DNA from: G016756615 sp035556195
GTDB taxonomy: Bacteria; Pseudomonadota; Alphaproteobacteria; Rhizobiales; Rhizobiaceae
Direction of reading: 5' to 3'
Assembly: GCA_035556195.1 (NCBI GenBank)
Contig: DATMFK010000060.1
Span: forward strand, 62,001-126,000
Length of the DNA: 64,000 nucleotides
The number at the start of each line of letters is the position of its first letter. Within the stretch, counting starts at the first letter, position 1. Under the pieces are notes generated by a model, which searched no databases, was not told the DNA's origin, and worked only from the letters and a program-made list of their open reading frames with translations. The position numbers were made by a program, and so were the translations under genes. Shown in pieces: positions 51,267 through 59,661 of this stretch.

Positions 51267-52257
51267 CGTCACGGATGGGGAACCGAGCACAAAGATGCGA
51301 CAGATTGCGACACGCTTCCTGAATCCAAAGGGATCACGCCAGGGGATCTGGATTCTTCCCCTATTGATAGCCGGAGTGATCGGCATCTGGCTCAGCCTAC
51401 AGACGGCGCAGTTCCTGAATGCGGCCAATCTGGTCAACCTGGTCGGGCAGGCGATGCCGCTGGTCATCACCGCCATCGGCCAGATGTTCGTGATCCTGCT
51501 CGGCGGGCTCGATCTTTCAGTCGGTTCCGTGATCAGCTTCACCACAGCGGTTCTGGCGCTGGATGCGCCAGGCTATCTGCTGGTTCCGGCCGTTTTCCTC
51601 CTGGCGGGTCTGATCGGCTTCGTCAACGGGTTCATCATCACCCGGCTCAACGTCCACCCGATCATCGCCACGCTTTCCATGCAATATATCGTCCTGGGAG
51701 TGACGCGGGTACTGCGGCCGGTGTCGGGCGGAACGGTGCCGGAACTCGTGATCGCCTCCGTATCGGGCTCCTTCCTGGGCGTCCCGCTACCCGTGCTCTG
51801 GGGCCTCTTCGCGATCGGAGTCGCTTGGAAGCTGCTATACGGGTCGCGGTTTGGCTTGCATCTCTTCGCGATCGGCGGAGGCGTATCGTCGGGGGCGGAG
51901 GATGCTGCGCATAATTTCGGCATCTCCGACAAGCGCAACATCCTTCTTGCCTACGTGATCTGCTCCTGTTTTGCGGCGCTCGCGGGCGTCTTTCTGGCAG
52001 GCCGCATCGTATCTGGCGACCCGAATGTCGGCCTGCTTTTCGAACTCGATGCGGTCACTGCGGTTGCCATCGGCGGCACGCAACTTTCCGGCGGCATTGG
52101 CAGTCTGCAAGGTACTGTCCTCGGTGCGCTCGTCATGGCGCTGCTCGCCAATGGCATGAACCTGGCGAACGTCTCGCCCTTCATCCAAACCACGGTCAAG
52201 GGCGCGATCCTGCTGCTCGTCGTGTCACTGCAATCGCGCAAGAAGATGGGGCTGTAA
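51259..52257 (+). CDS. Sugar ABC transporter permease 1
   Basis: 332 residues from a GTG overlapping the ATPase stop; an ATG at 51295 is an alternative. About eight to ten membrane helices with the RbsC-type blocks VITAIGQMFVILLGGLDLSV, VGSVISFTTAVLAL, HPIIATLSMQYIVLGVTRVL and AIGGTQLSGGIGSLQGTVLG. It partners permease 2 in a heterodimeric channel. Confidence 0.9.
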   Translation: MPDVTDGEPSTKMRQIATRFLNPKGSRQGIWILPLLIAGVIGIWLSLQTAQFLNAANLVNLVGQAMPLVITAIGQMFVILLGGLDLSVGSVISFTTAVLALDAPGYLLVPAVFLLAGLIGFVNGFIITRLNVHPIIATLSMQYIVLGVTRVLRPVSGGTVPELVIASVSGSFLGVPLPVLWGLFAIGVAWKLLYGSRFGLHLFAIGGGVSSGAEDAAHNFGISDKRNILLAYVICSCFAALAGVFLAGRIVSGDPNVGLLFELDAVTAVAIGGTQLSGGIGSLQGTVLGALVMALLANGMNLANVSPFIQTTVKGAILLLVVSLQSRKKMGL

Positions 52258-52258
52258 G

Positions 52259-53212
52259 ATGACGGCAGCGCTCGACAGCCTCCTCGTGCGCAGGCTCCTG
52301 CGCATCCCACCGTCCTATTACGTATTCGTAGTGCTGCTGATCATCCTCTGGATCGCGCGGCCCCACATGCTGAACCTCAATGTGATGGGGATCTTCATCC
52401 GTCAGACCGTGCCGCTCGGCATCCTCGTTCTGGGGCAGTTGCTGGTGATGCGAATAAAAAGCATCGACCTGTCGGGCGGCGGCGTCATCCTGCTTACCAA
52501 CTATTACATCTCGTCCGGGCTCTTTCATGAAGCCTCGATGACCTTCTTCGTCTTGCTCGCGCTCGCCACAGGTCTAACGGTCGGTCTGTTCAACGGGCTT
52601 ATGATCGGAAAGAGACGGGTCTCGGCTGTGATCGTCACGCTGGCGGTCAGCATCGTTCTCGTCGGGATCGTGCAATTCCTCTCGAGCGGCAAGCCGCCGG
52701 GTGACGTGCCTTCCAACTTCGCTGACCTTTACAACACAAAGCTCGGCCCGGTCCCGACCCCGGTTGTATTCTGGATCATTCTTTCGTTCGCCATGTCGCT
52801 GTTCCTGTCGAAAAGCGTGTTCGGTCGCCACGTCGCTTCAGTTGGCGAGAACGCGCAGGCGGCTCATTTCTCAGGTGTCCCGGTCGAGCGGACCGTTGTT
52901 CTAGCCCATGTTCTCGCCGGTCTGATCGCCGCTATTGCCGCGCTCGTTCAAACGGCTTCGATCGCTGTCGGGAGCGTACGAGTGGGCCTGGACTTGCCTA
53001 TCCTGGCCGTGGCCGCCACCATCCTTGGCGGCGTGGTTTTCGGGCGCGGGGAGGGCGGAGTTTGGGGGCCGTTCTTCGGCGTCCTGTCTTTCGCACTGCT
53101 CTTCGTCGTGATGACGACCTTCGGGATCGACGAACCCGGCAAACTCGTCGCCCAGGGCCTTATCATCCTGCTTGCTGCAATCTTCTACGGACTACGCTCG
53201 ACCAAGTCGTGA
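52259..53212 (+). CDS. Sugar ABC transporter permease 2
   Basis: 317 residues, 1 bp after permease 1. It has the same family layout: PLGILVLGQLLVMRIKSIDL, NGLMIGKRRVSAVIVTLAVS and ATILGGVVFGRGEGGVWGPF. Two different permease genes are typical of heterodimeric sugar importers of this class. Confidence 0.9.
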   Translation: MTAALDSLLVRRLLRIPPSYYVFVVLLIILWIARPHMLNLNVMGIFIRQTVPLGILVLGQLLVMRIKSIDLSGGGVILLTNYYISSGLFHEASMTFFVLLALATGLTVGLFNGLMIGKRRVSAVIVTLAVSIVLVGIVQFLSSGKPPGDVPSNFADLYNTKLGPVPTPVVFWIILSFAMSLFLSKSVFGRHVASVGENAQAAHFSGVPVERTVVLAHVLAGLIAAIAALVQTASIAVGSVRVGLDLPILAVAATILGGVVFGRGEGGVWGPFFGVLSFALLFVVMTTFGIDEPGKLVAQGLIILLAAIFYGLRSTKS

Positions 53213-53267
53213 ACTGCCATCCAATCCTGCCTGCTCAACCAATACCACCTGCTCAAGAGGAGAAACC

Positions 53268-53945
53268 ATGACCAGATCGATTTTGTGCTTTGGCGACTCG
53301 CTGACCTGGGGCTGGATTCCGGTGATTGAAGGCTCTCCCACCTATCGTTACGCATATGAGGAGCGCTGGACGGGCGTCATGGCTTCACATCTGGGCGATG
53401 GCTACGATGTTATCGAGGAGGGGCTGAGTGCACGCACGACCAGTCTCGATGATCCCAACGATCCCCGGCTGAACGGCAGCGCCTATCTGCCGTCGGCAAT
53501 CGCGAGCCATCTCCCGCTCGACCTGGTGATCGTGATGCTCGGTACGAATGACACCAAATCCTTCTTTCGCCGTACACCATATGAGATCGCTAACGGAATG
53601 GCTAAGCTGGTTGGACAGATTCTCACGGGGGGAGGCGGCATCGGCACATGTTATCCTGCGCCGAAGGCCCTTGTCGTCGCGCCTCCGCCACTAACGCCAA
53701 TGCCGCATCCCTTCTTCCAGGGAATGTTCGGCGGCGGGCATGAGAAATCCGCTGCGCTTGCCGAGCAATACCGGGCGATGGCCGACTTCATGAAAGTGGA
53801 CTTCCTCAATGCCGGCGACTTCATCACAACAGATGGTTGCGATGGTATTCACTTTACGGCTGAGAATAACCGCGACCTCGGCAAGGCGATCGCAAGTAAG
53901 GTCACCGAGATCTTTGCGCGCGCACCGGCGAAAAAGGTGGCCTGA
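53268..53945 (+). CDS. SGNH/GDSL esterase 2, arylesterase/acyltransferase (MsAcT) type
   Basis: 225 residues from the ATG at 53268 with AAGAGGAG upstream. ILCFGDSLTWGWIPV gives Ser11, and DGIHF gives Asp192 and His195, the same numbering I recall for the Mycobacterium smegmatis acyltransferase/perhydrolase. Other shared blocks are DVIEEGLSARTTSLDDPNDP, LVIVMLGTNDTKSFFRRTPY and VVAPPPLTPMPHPFFQ. It is cytoplasmic. It probably hydrolyses or transfers acetyl groups on an imported acetylated sugar; a perhydrolase activity is possible. It closes the transporter operon and is paralogous to esterase 1. Confidence 0.9.
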   Translation: MTRSILCFGDSLTWGWIPVIEGSPTYRYAYEERWTGVMASHLGDGYDVIEEGLSARTTSLDDPNDPRLNGSAYLPSAIASHLPLDLVIVMLGTNDTKSFFRRTPYEIANGMAKLVGQILTGGGGIGTCYPAPKALVVAPPPLTPMPHPFFQGMFGGGHEKSAALAEQYRAMADFMKVDFLNAGDFITTDGCDGIHFTAENNRDLGKAIASKVTEIFARAPAKKVA

Positions 53946-54049
53946 CGAGCACGGCGAAGCGCCGGCGATCGCTTAAGTGCCGGGAAACGCGAAGCCACAA
54001 GCGGCCTTTTCTTCCGCGCCCGACCAGGAGACCATCGAGCCTTGCGAGC

Positions 54050-54075
54050 ATCGCGAAGCTGTGATGCCTCGCGAT
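54050..54075 (+). terminator. Hairpin after the sugar transporter operon
   Basis: Perfect 7-bp inverted repeat ATCGCGA / TCGCGAT with a 12-nt loop, about 105 bp past the SGNH esterase 2 stop, followed by the T-rich CTTCTTTTGATTTG. Possible terminator between convergent genes. Confidence 0.45.
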
Positions 54076-54186
54076 CGCTACGACTTCTTTTGATTTGACG
54101 AGCAGGGATCGGTCGCCCCTTGACGTCCCATCCCGAAGCCGGAAGCGCCGCTTCTCCGTCTCTCTCGCCTGAAGTTCTAGCGGCCG

Positions 54187-56238
54187 CTACGCCGGCAAAT
54201 AGGGCGGCGCTTCCGATACAATATCATGTCTGAAGCGATCGTAGTGATTGATCACGTCTGCGATCACTTGCTCCACTTCATATCCGAAGATGTCGTAGCC
54301 GAAGCCATCCCGCGCCAGGGAAACTTCGGCTCGATAATATCGTCGCCGTTCACCTTCACGCCTTGCGGCATCGGTAAGGGCGAAAGCCGGGATCGGATAG
54401 CCCACGGATCGAACGCGGTACACGAAATCGGCGGCGTTTGCTCCGTGCCCGACGGACAGCTGCATGCCGTCCTCGAGCTTTTCGACCCGGGCCGTCAGTC
54501 CGCGTTTTGCGAACTCCGCCTCGACGGAGACAAGAGCCTCGCTCACGGTCGTTTCGATATACGCCATGACCTGCTGTTTCGAGGGATGGCTGACGATGGC
54601 GCTTAGCCGCCGACGCCACGAAATGCTGCCATCCGCGTGAACAAGCGGGATCGGCGGCAGGGGCCTTCGCGCCATCTCGGTGGCGTCCTCGCTGAGTGCC
54701 CGCCATACGCCGTAGCACATGACGAGGATGATCACGGAAAGCGGCAACGCTGCCACCACCGCGGCCATCTGGACAGCCTCGAGGCCGCCCGCGAGCAAAA
54801 GACACGCCGCCACGCCGCCACAGGTAAGTGCCCAGAAAACGCGAAGCCACAAAGCGGGCTCTTCTTCACCGCGCGAGGTGATCATGGCGATGACCAGAGC
54901 CCCGGCATCCGAAGCCGTTACGAAATATACGGCGACCAGCAACCCGGCGATCCATGACAGCAGGACCGACCACGGGAGATAGTCGAAGACCGTGAACAGC
55001 GCGATAGGCATGTTCTCGGCGACCGTGGTGGAGATCGCGCCGTTGGCTTTGTTGAGGTCAAGCCAGATCGCGACGTCACCAAACACCGTGAACCAGATGA
55101 AGCTGAAGCCCGCCGGCGCGAACAGGACCCCTATGAGAAATTGCCGGACCGTTCGACCGCGAGATATGCGGGCGATGAACATGCCGACGAATGGCGACCA
55201 GGACATCCACCACGCCCAATAGAAAAGGGTCCAGGTGCCGACCCATTCGGTCGGCTCGTATGCGTAGATGTGAAAAGTACGCGCGACGAACGCGTTGATG
55301 TAGAGGCCGATATTCTCGACGAAGGCCTGAAGCAGGAACCTGGTCGGCCCGAGCGCCAGGATCAGCCCCATCAACACGAACGACACGATCAGGATCATCT
55401 CGCTGAGGCGGCGGATACCATTGTCGAGCCCCGTCGCCACGGTGATCGTCGCGAGGATCGTGACGATTCCGATGAGGACGAGCTGCGTCGTCAGGTTTTG
55501 AGGCAGGCCGAAGAGATAGTTCATGCTCGCATCGAGCTGGGCGACGCCGAGACCGAGGGATGTGGCCAATCCGGCAAGGGTGCCGACGACGGCGAAGATG
55601 TCGATCACGTCGCCGATCGGCCCATGAACCCGATCCCCCAGGACCGGATGGAATGCAGATCGCACAAGCAGGGGCTGGTTCTTGCGGAAACCAAAATAGG
55701 CGAGCGACAGCCCGAGTACCCCATAGATCGCCCAGGCGTGGACGCCCCAGTGAAAGAACGTGATCTCCATGGCATCCCGCGCAGCCTGGGCACTTCTGGG
55801 TTCGGCATCGGGCGGGATGGAGAAATGGGTTATCGGTTCGGCGACCCCGTAGAACACGATCCCGATACCCATGCCCGCGCTGAACAGCATGGCCACCCAG
55901 GTGCCATAGCTGTAGTCCGGCGCCGAGTCGTCCGGCCCGAGCCTGATCCTGCCCAGGGGGCTGACGATAAGCGCGAGCAGAAACACCACGAAGATCCCGA
56001 CGGCGAGCATGTAGAACCAGCCCGCCTCCGCCAGGACCCATTCGTTCAAATATTCGAAAAGTGCCTTTGCGGATTGAGGCGCGATGCTGGCGTACAGGAT
56101 CAGACCGACCGCGATGATAGCGGAACCGAAGAAGGTGACAGGCGAAATGCTCGTCAGCTTGTTCAACAGCCGGATTCCCAGACTGGCAGCGACCTGTCGG
56201 AAAATAGATCCCCGGCGGAAATTTCCAGCGCAGAACAC
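54187..56238 (-). CDS. betT: BCCT-family choline/betaine transporter, BetT type
   Basis: 683 residues from a GTG; an in-frame TTG about 72 bp downstream with GGGAA before it is an alternative start. Twelve membrane helices are followed by a hydrophilic C-terminal domain of roughly 150 residues, the BetT layout. Family blocks are WVAMLFSAGMGIGIVFYGVA, TFFHWGVHAWAIYGVLGLSL and the Trp-rich FYWAWWMSWSPFVGMFIARI. It imports choline, betaine or carnitine using an ion gradient, often for osmoprotection, and the C-terminal domain in BetT regulates activity. No bet catabolic genes are adjacent. Confidence 0.88.
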   Translation of the reverse strand: MFCAGNFRRGSIFRQVAASLGIRLLNKLTSISPVTFFGSAIIAVGLILYASIAPQSAKALFEYLNEWVLAEAGWFYMLAVGIFVVFLLALIVSPLGRIRLGPDDSAPDYSYGTWVAMLFSAGMGIGIVFYGVAEPITHFSIPPDAEPRSAQAARDAMEITFFHWGVHAWAIYGVLGLSLAYFGFRKNQPLLVRSAFHPVLGDRVHGPIGDVIDIFAVVGTLAGLATSLGLGVAQLDASMNYLFGLPQNLTTQLVLIGIVTILATITVATGLDNGIRRLSEMILIVSFVLMGLILALGPTRFLLQAFVENIGLYINAFVARTFHIYAYEPTEWVGTWTLFYWAWWMSWSPFVGMFIARISRGRTVRQFLIGVLFAPAGFSFIWFTVFGDVAIWLDLNKANGAISTTVAENMPIALFTVFDYLPWSVLLSWIAGLLVAVYFVTASDAGALVIAMITSRGEEEPALWLRVFWALTCGGVAACLLLAGGLEAVQMAAVVAALPLSVIILVMCYGVWRALSEDATEMARRPLPPIPLVHADGSISWRRRLSAIVSHPSKQQVMAYIETTVSEALVSVEAEFAKRGLTARVEKLEDGMQLSVGHGANAADFVYRVRSVGYPIPAFALTDAARREGERRRYYRAEVSLARDGFGYDIFGYEVEQVIADVINHYDRFRHDIVSEAPPYLPA

Positions 56239-56320
56239 TCGACAGGAAGTGCCGGCCGGGCTTTCTCCACGAATTCAGGTCGCCTTCACCCATGGAGCAT
56301 GGCAAGAAAATGCACGCGGT

Positions 56321-56659
56321 TCAGCTTCGAACGGCGCGCTCCAACTCGCTTTTCGACATTTTCGAGCGCCCGGGAATTCCTTGGCGCTTGGCTTGCTCGT
56401 AAAGCTCGGATTTTGTTCCCTCGGCCCGTGCCTGGGCAGTTTCGCCTTTGCGTTCCCGAGCTTTTGTCTTTTTCAGGGTTTCGCGATTCTCCCTTGGCGA
56501 TTCGTACTTCGATGTGCCGGCTTCGCGCAGCGCTATGGCAATCGCCTGCTTTAGGTCCTTGACCTTCGGACCCTTGCCCCGAATGCGTAGCTCACCATGC
56601 TTGTATTCGTGCATGACACGCTCGACCGTGTCCTTCTGCGCTTTGGATTGTTTGGCCAT
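56321..56659 (-). CDS. Small basic protein of the DUF6496 type
   Basis: 112 residues, very rich in Lys, Arg and Glu. The N-terminus QKDTVERVMHEYKHGEL with KQAIAIALREAG is the pattern I recall for DUF6496 proteins, often annotated in rhizobia without a function. The C-terminus (SELYEQAKRQGIPGRSKMSK) resembles a Rho-N/SAP-like DNA- or RNA-binding motif. It may bind nucleic acid. No operon partner is evident. Confidence 0.72.
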   Translation of the reverse strand: MAKQSKAQKDTVERVMHEYKHGELRIRGKGPKVKDLKQAIAIALREAGTSKYESPRENRETLKKTKARERKGETAQARAEGTKSELYEQAKRQGIPGRSKMSKSELERAVRS

Positions 56660-56870
56660 CGTTTTTGCTCCGATGCAGCTTCGTTCGGAACGCTGCAGGT
56701 AAGGGGAGGTTCCGGAGCCGGCCGCTGGGCGCTGGTACGGTCTGACCGAAAATGGCGGCGCGGCAGATCGGAACGGAAATTGCTGCCCAAGAAATCAGGC
56801 CAAGCGGGGCTGCCGTCCCGGAACTTTCAACGAGGCGCACGGTTTTCCTGATGACACCGGGACAGCTTGC

Positions 56871-57023
56871 ATGGCCAAAGACGGTTCGAAACAGCCGACC
56901 TATGATGCCGAAAAGGTGCGCCAAGGCGAGATTATCCTCAGGACCCGGACGCGCCGTGTGATTTTCATATCCGGACTCGTCGGTATTGTCGTCCTCGCCC
57001 TGCTGATAGCGCTGCTGGGGTAA
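56871..57023 (+). CDS. Small single-helix membrane protein (50 residues)
   Basis: An ATG at 56871 opens a 50-residue frame ending at TAA 57021-57023: a polar N-terminus (MAKDGSKQPTYDAEKVRQGE), a basic patch (LRTRTRRV) and one transmembrane helix (FISGLVGIVVLALLIALLG). I recall very similar short proteins in many rhizobial genomes. The basic patch before the helix predicts a cytoplasmic N-terminus. Function unknown. Confidence 0.72.
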   Translation: MAKDGSKQPTYDAEKVRQGEIILRTRTRRVIFISGLVGIVVLALLIALLG

Positions 57024-57066
57024 TCGGGCAGCTCATCGTTCCCACTCGGATGCGCGGGCGTCGCGG

Positions 57067-57342
57067 TCACGCCCTGCATCGCTCGACAAAGGTTCGAGGC
57101 ACGGCCATAGCTCGGATTGGCGACGCTGATGTCTTGTTGCCCGGCTCATGATACCTGGTGTCCAAGGTGTCATTGCCGCAGTGCGGGCATTTTGGAACCC
57201 GGTCTCCTTTCGTGACGTGCGTCTGTCGATGACATCGCTCGCAACGAAAATCGCCCGTGTCGCGCGCCCTTTCACCTGCATGAGCTGCCATTTCAGCTCT
57301 CTTCCCACTTCCCCCGGTGAGAACCCCGTAGCCCTCTGCCAT
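57067..57342 (-). CDS. Small zinc-ribbon protein
   Basis: 91 residues. The centre holds two CxxC knuckles (FRCERCHRQ and PKCPHCGNDT) separated by 15 residues, a standard zinc ribbon. The N-terminus GYGVLTGGSGKRAEMAAHAG and the ending YHEPGNK match short zinc-ribbon proteins common in alphaproteobacteria. The C-terminal 20 residues look less conserved. Role unknown, perhaps nucleic-acid or protein binding. Confidence 0.75.
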   Translation of the reverse strand: MAEGYGVLTGGSGKRAEMAAHAGERARDTGDFRCERCHRQTHVTKGDRVPKCPHCGNDTLDTRYHEPGNKTSASPIRAMAVPRTFVERCRA

Positions 57343-57758
57343 GGCCCGAATTCCAGCATTGTCAACTCACACGCGGTGCTGACGAAATGCCGCGGATGGC
57401 CGCGGCACAAGGTCTCAAGTGCTGCGCGCGTGTATTCGAGCAAGTGGAGGCGAGCTGCGTCCTTTGCCCAGCCGTGGGGATTGGGATATCTCAAGCGCCG
57501 GGACCAGGGCGCCCTGGAGCACGTCCAGCGATCGATGAATCGGTGGTGAGGTGGCGCTGGCGAGTTTATCCGGACTTGCGTAGCCACTAGTCGCGCTCGG
57601 CGGGACAGTGGCGTACTGCAGATCAGCTCCCCAGCGCTCCTTCGCGCTGAAGCGTCGCGACTTTTCAGATTCGCTCCTTACGCTTCAAGCTATTGCTTTT
57701 GCAGGGCTTTCCCGAAACCGGTACACTCTTCGGGAAACATCCTGAAAGGTTCATCAGA
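57343..57758. other. Gap with a rhizobial-type palindrome, no gene seen
   Basis: 416 bp. A leftward open frame (57033-57587) crosses it but overlaps the zinc-ribbon gene out of frame and has no ribosome site or recognisable motif. The right part carries the palindrome at 57708-57737. Confidence 0.55.
57708..57737. repeat. Palindromic intergenic repeat unit
   Basis: TTTCCCGAA and TTCGGGAAA form a perfect 9-bp inverted repeat around a 12-nt loop (ACCGGTACACTC). The sequence resembles the short palindromic repeat with an AACCGGT core scattered through many Rhizobiales genomes. It lies just past the stop of the gene at 57759, where it can also act as a terminator hairpin. Confidence 0.55.
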
Positions 57759-58115
57759 TTACCGGGTCATATGGGCTTGGGCTGTGCCGTCGCCTTTCCA
57801 GACCGCGCTTGCCGAATTGGCACCGGTCTTGGTCATCGTTACGCTGTATCCCGATCCGAACCGGATCGTATTGCCGGACACGTTGGTGCCGCCGACCTTC
57901 TGGGGGCGACCTTGGAAGTAGTAGGAGGTCACCTTGTTATTCTTGATCGTGACTTTGCCAGGCGCTTTGCCGCCCCACTTTCCCGACCATGTTCCGTCCC
58001 AAGATGCCGTCTGAGCGGTCACCTTCTTTGATGCGGCGAGGCCCTGGGTTGGCTGGGTGATCATCATCGTAGAAGCTGCGAGTGCCATCGTCAGCATTAC
58101 TGCAAAAATGCGCAT
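57759..58115 (-). CDS. Small secreted protein of unknown function
   Basis: 118 residues from the ATG at 58113-58115 behind GGGGGAG. A signal peptide ends near GLAASKK. The mature part is beta-rich with Gly/Lys/Thr/Ser repeats: WDGTWSGKWGGKAPGKVTI, NNKVTSYYFQGRPQKVGGT and a C-terminal GANSASAVWKGDGTAQAHMT. It looks like a small extracellular or periplasmic beta-barrel. Similar short exported proteins occur in rhizobia; no function is known to me. Confidence 0.72.
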   Translation of the reverse strand: MRIFAVMLTMALAASTMMITQPTQGLAASKKVTAQTASWDGTWSGKWGGKAPGKVTIKNNKVTSYYFQGRPQKVGGTNVSGNTIRFGSGYSVTMTKTGANSASAVWKGDGTAQAHMTR

Positions 58116-58313
58116 AGTTGTCTCCCCCTTGGGTTGCATGACCAGACAAGGGCTATGGCAGGGACAATATCGTGTCATCACCCGGATTGGTGAGATCAAC
58201 CGCGCCGAACCTTGAAGCACTCCTACGGGCAAAGGCCGGGAGCAGGTCTTGTGGAACGCGGTCAGCTCGCGGCTTGACCGGTTCACGCCAGTCGGTTGTG
58301 GCTGCCGATCTTT

Positions 58314-59402
58314 CTACCGTTCGATTGTCCGAATGCTGGCAATTGCGGCGATGAAGTCGGTCTGACGTGACATGCCTGATTTTGCGAGAATGGCTTTGAC
58401 GTGAGATCGTATCGTCTCCGTGCTGACCGAGAGATGGGTCGCTACGGAAATGACATCGCTGCCCGCCGCGAGTTGCCGTGCCACCTTCGCCTCCGTCGGC
58501 GTGAGGTCGAACAGTCCCTGTATCGTTTCTGCCGCTGGGACCCGCTGGCGGTCTATTGGCGTCACAATCAGAAATGCCGTGGCGTCACTAAAGATGTCAC
58601 GGGCTCTCCCTTCGACCGGGATGATGTGCACAATCGCCGGAGGAAGATTTTCATGCATTGGTAGAGGAAATGATTTGCTGGCATGGCTGCCCAAGTTGCG
58701 GTGCTGTTCGAGAGTTCTGTACAGAAGAGCGTTCGCTTGGGTGTGATGGAAACGAATACGTCCGTATGCGCCCATCGTAATTTGCGGAGCCATGTGCTCC
58801 AAAAGTCTGTTCGCGGCCATGACGCGCCCCTCGTTTCGGAGCGTGGCCGATGGCAGGCCGCTGATTTGCAGGGCTTCCATCGCGGCGTTTATTCTTTCGA
58901 ATTCAAGCCTGCTCGACATCATCGCGGCGCGGGCAAGGTGAGGACGAAGCTGGTCCAGATAGGAAATCGAGGCAGCGGTAAAGGGACCCATCGCCCTCTT
59001 CTTCTCGACGGCGACGACGATGCGCTCGCTGCTCGGGGGGGAGATCAGCGTCGCGGTTCCAAACCCGTAGCCAAGAGGCTTCATTACTTCCGTGTAAATA
59101 GGCAGCGTGTCGTACTCTTCCTGGGTAAAAACCTCCGCCTCGTTGACGAAGCCGTCGTGTTCGAGGGTCATCATCCTTGCGGCACGGATGTTCCGGTTGA
59201 GCCAGCCTTCGTCCAGCATTTTTACGCTGAGGTCATCGAGCGAAGCGGAATGAATGGCACGCGGCGCTGTGCTGCTTGCGTTGAATAGCGCAGCTCCGTG
59301 CGCGTCCGCGCCGTGCGCCATCACATCGAGAACCTTATCCCACTGTTCAGGTACGAAGGCCGCCTCGTATATCAGGTCCAGGACCTCAACGATCTCGTTC
59401 AT
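58314..59402 (-). CDS. LuxR-type HTH transcriptional regulator
   Basis: 362 residues from the ATG at 59400-59402. There is no autoinducer-binding domain; the N-terminal 290 residues form a sensor region of the kind seen in orphan LuxR proteins (LIYEAAFVPEQWDKVLDVMA, then a GAF/PAS-like part). The C-terminal HTH (about 300-355) is FDLTPTEAKVARQLAAGSDV then VATHLSVSTETIRSHVKAIL. An inverted repeat lies 17-40 bp upstream of its start, suggesting autoregulation. Target genes are unknown. Confidence 0.87.
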   Translation of the reverse strand: MNEIVEVLDLIYEAAFVPEQWDKVLDVMAHGADAHGAALFNASSTAPRAIHSASLDDLSVKMLDEGWLNRNIRAARMMTLEHDGFVNEAEVFTQEEYDTLPIYTEVMKPLGYGFGTATLISPPSSERIVVAVEKKRAMGPFTAASISYLDQLRPHLARAAMMSSRLEFERINAAMEALQISGLPSATLRNEGRVMAANRLLEHMAPQITMGAYGRIRFHHTQANALLYRTLEQHRNLGSHASKSFPLPMHENLPPAIVHIIPVEGRARDIFSDATAFLIVTPIDRQRVPAAETIQGLFDLTPTEAKVARQLAAGSDVISVATHLSVSTETIRSHVKAILAKSGMSRQTDFIAAIASIRTIER

Positions 59403-59418
59403 GATGCCCCCAGCGCGA

Positions 59419-59442
59419 ATATTCCCCTTTAACAAGGAATAT
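59419..59442. promoter_or_regulatory. Inverted repeat before the luxR-type gene
   Basis: ATATTCC and GGAATAT form a perfect 7-bp inverted repeat with a 10-nt spacer, 17-40 bp upstream of the regulator start. It is well placed to be an operator for autoregulation. Confidence 0.55.
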
Positions 59443-59543
59443 CGTGCAACCGGCGATAGCGCATCTTACCGGATCTCCCCAATTCGGGTGATGGGCAGTC
59501 CCTAACGAGTAGTGGTTGCGCGACCAGGGGGCATCAGGCTGCA

Positions 59544-59602
59544 GGAGGGCAAACCTTGCAGTGCTGCCCTCCAACTTTGACTGCCTCCGACCCTTCAGAG
59601 GC
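59544..59602 (-). terminator. Two hairpins downstream of nrdJ
   Basis: Reading leftward after the nrdJ stop, GCCTC / GAGGC (59583-59602) comes first and GGAGGGCA / TGCCCTCC (59544-59572, 13-nt loop) second. Either may terminate or stabilise the nrdJ message; no T-run is seen. Confidence 0.5.
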
Positions 59603-59661
59603 TGTCTTTGGTAATTCTGACAATCTATGCTTCCGCTGACGTTCACCGGCGGCTTCTGCGT

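Noticed and set aside
57033..57587. 184-residue leftward open frame
   Set aside because: It overlaps the zinc-ribbon gene out of frame, has no motif or ribosome site, and its composition is shadow-like. A decayed gene cannot be excluded.
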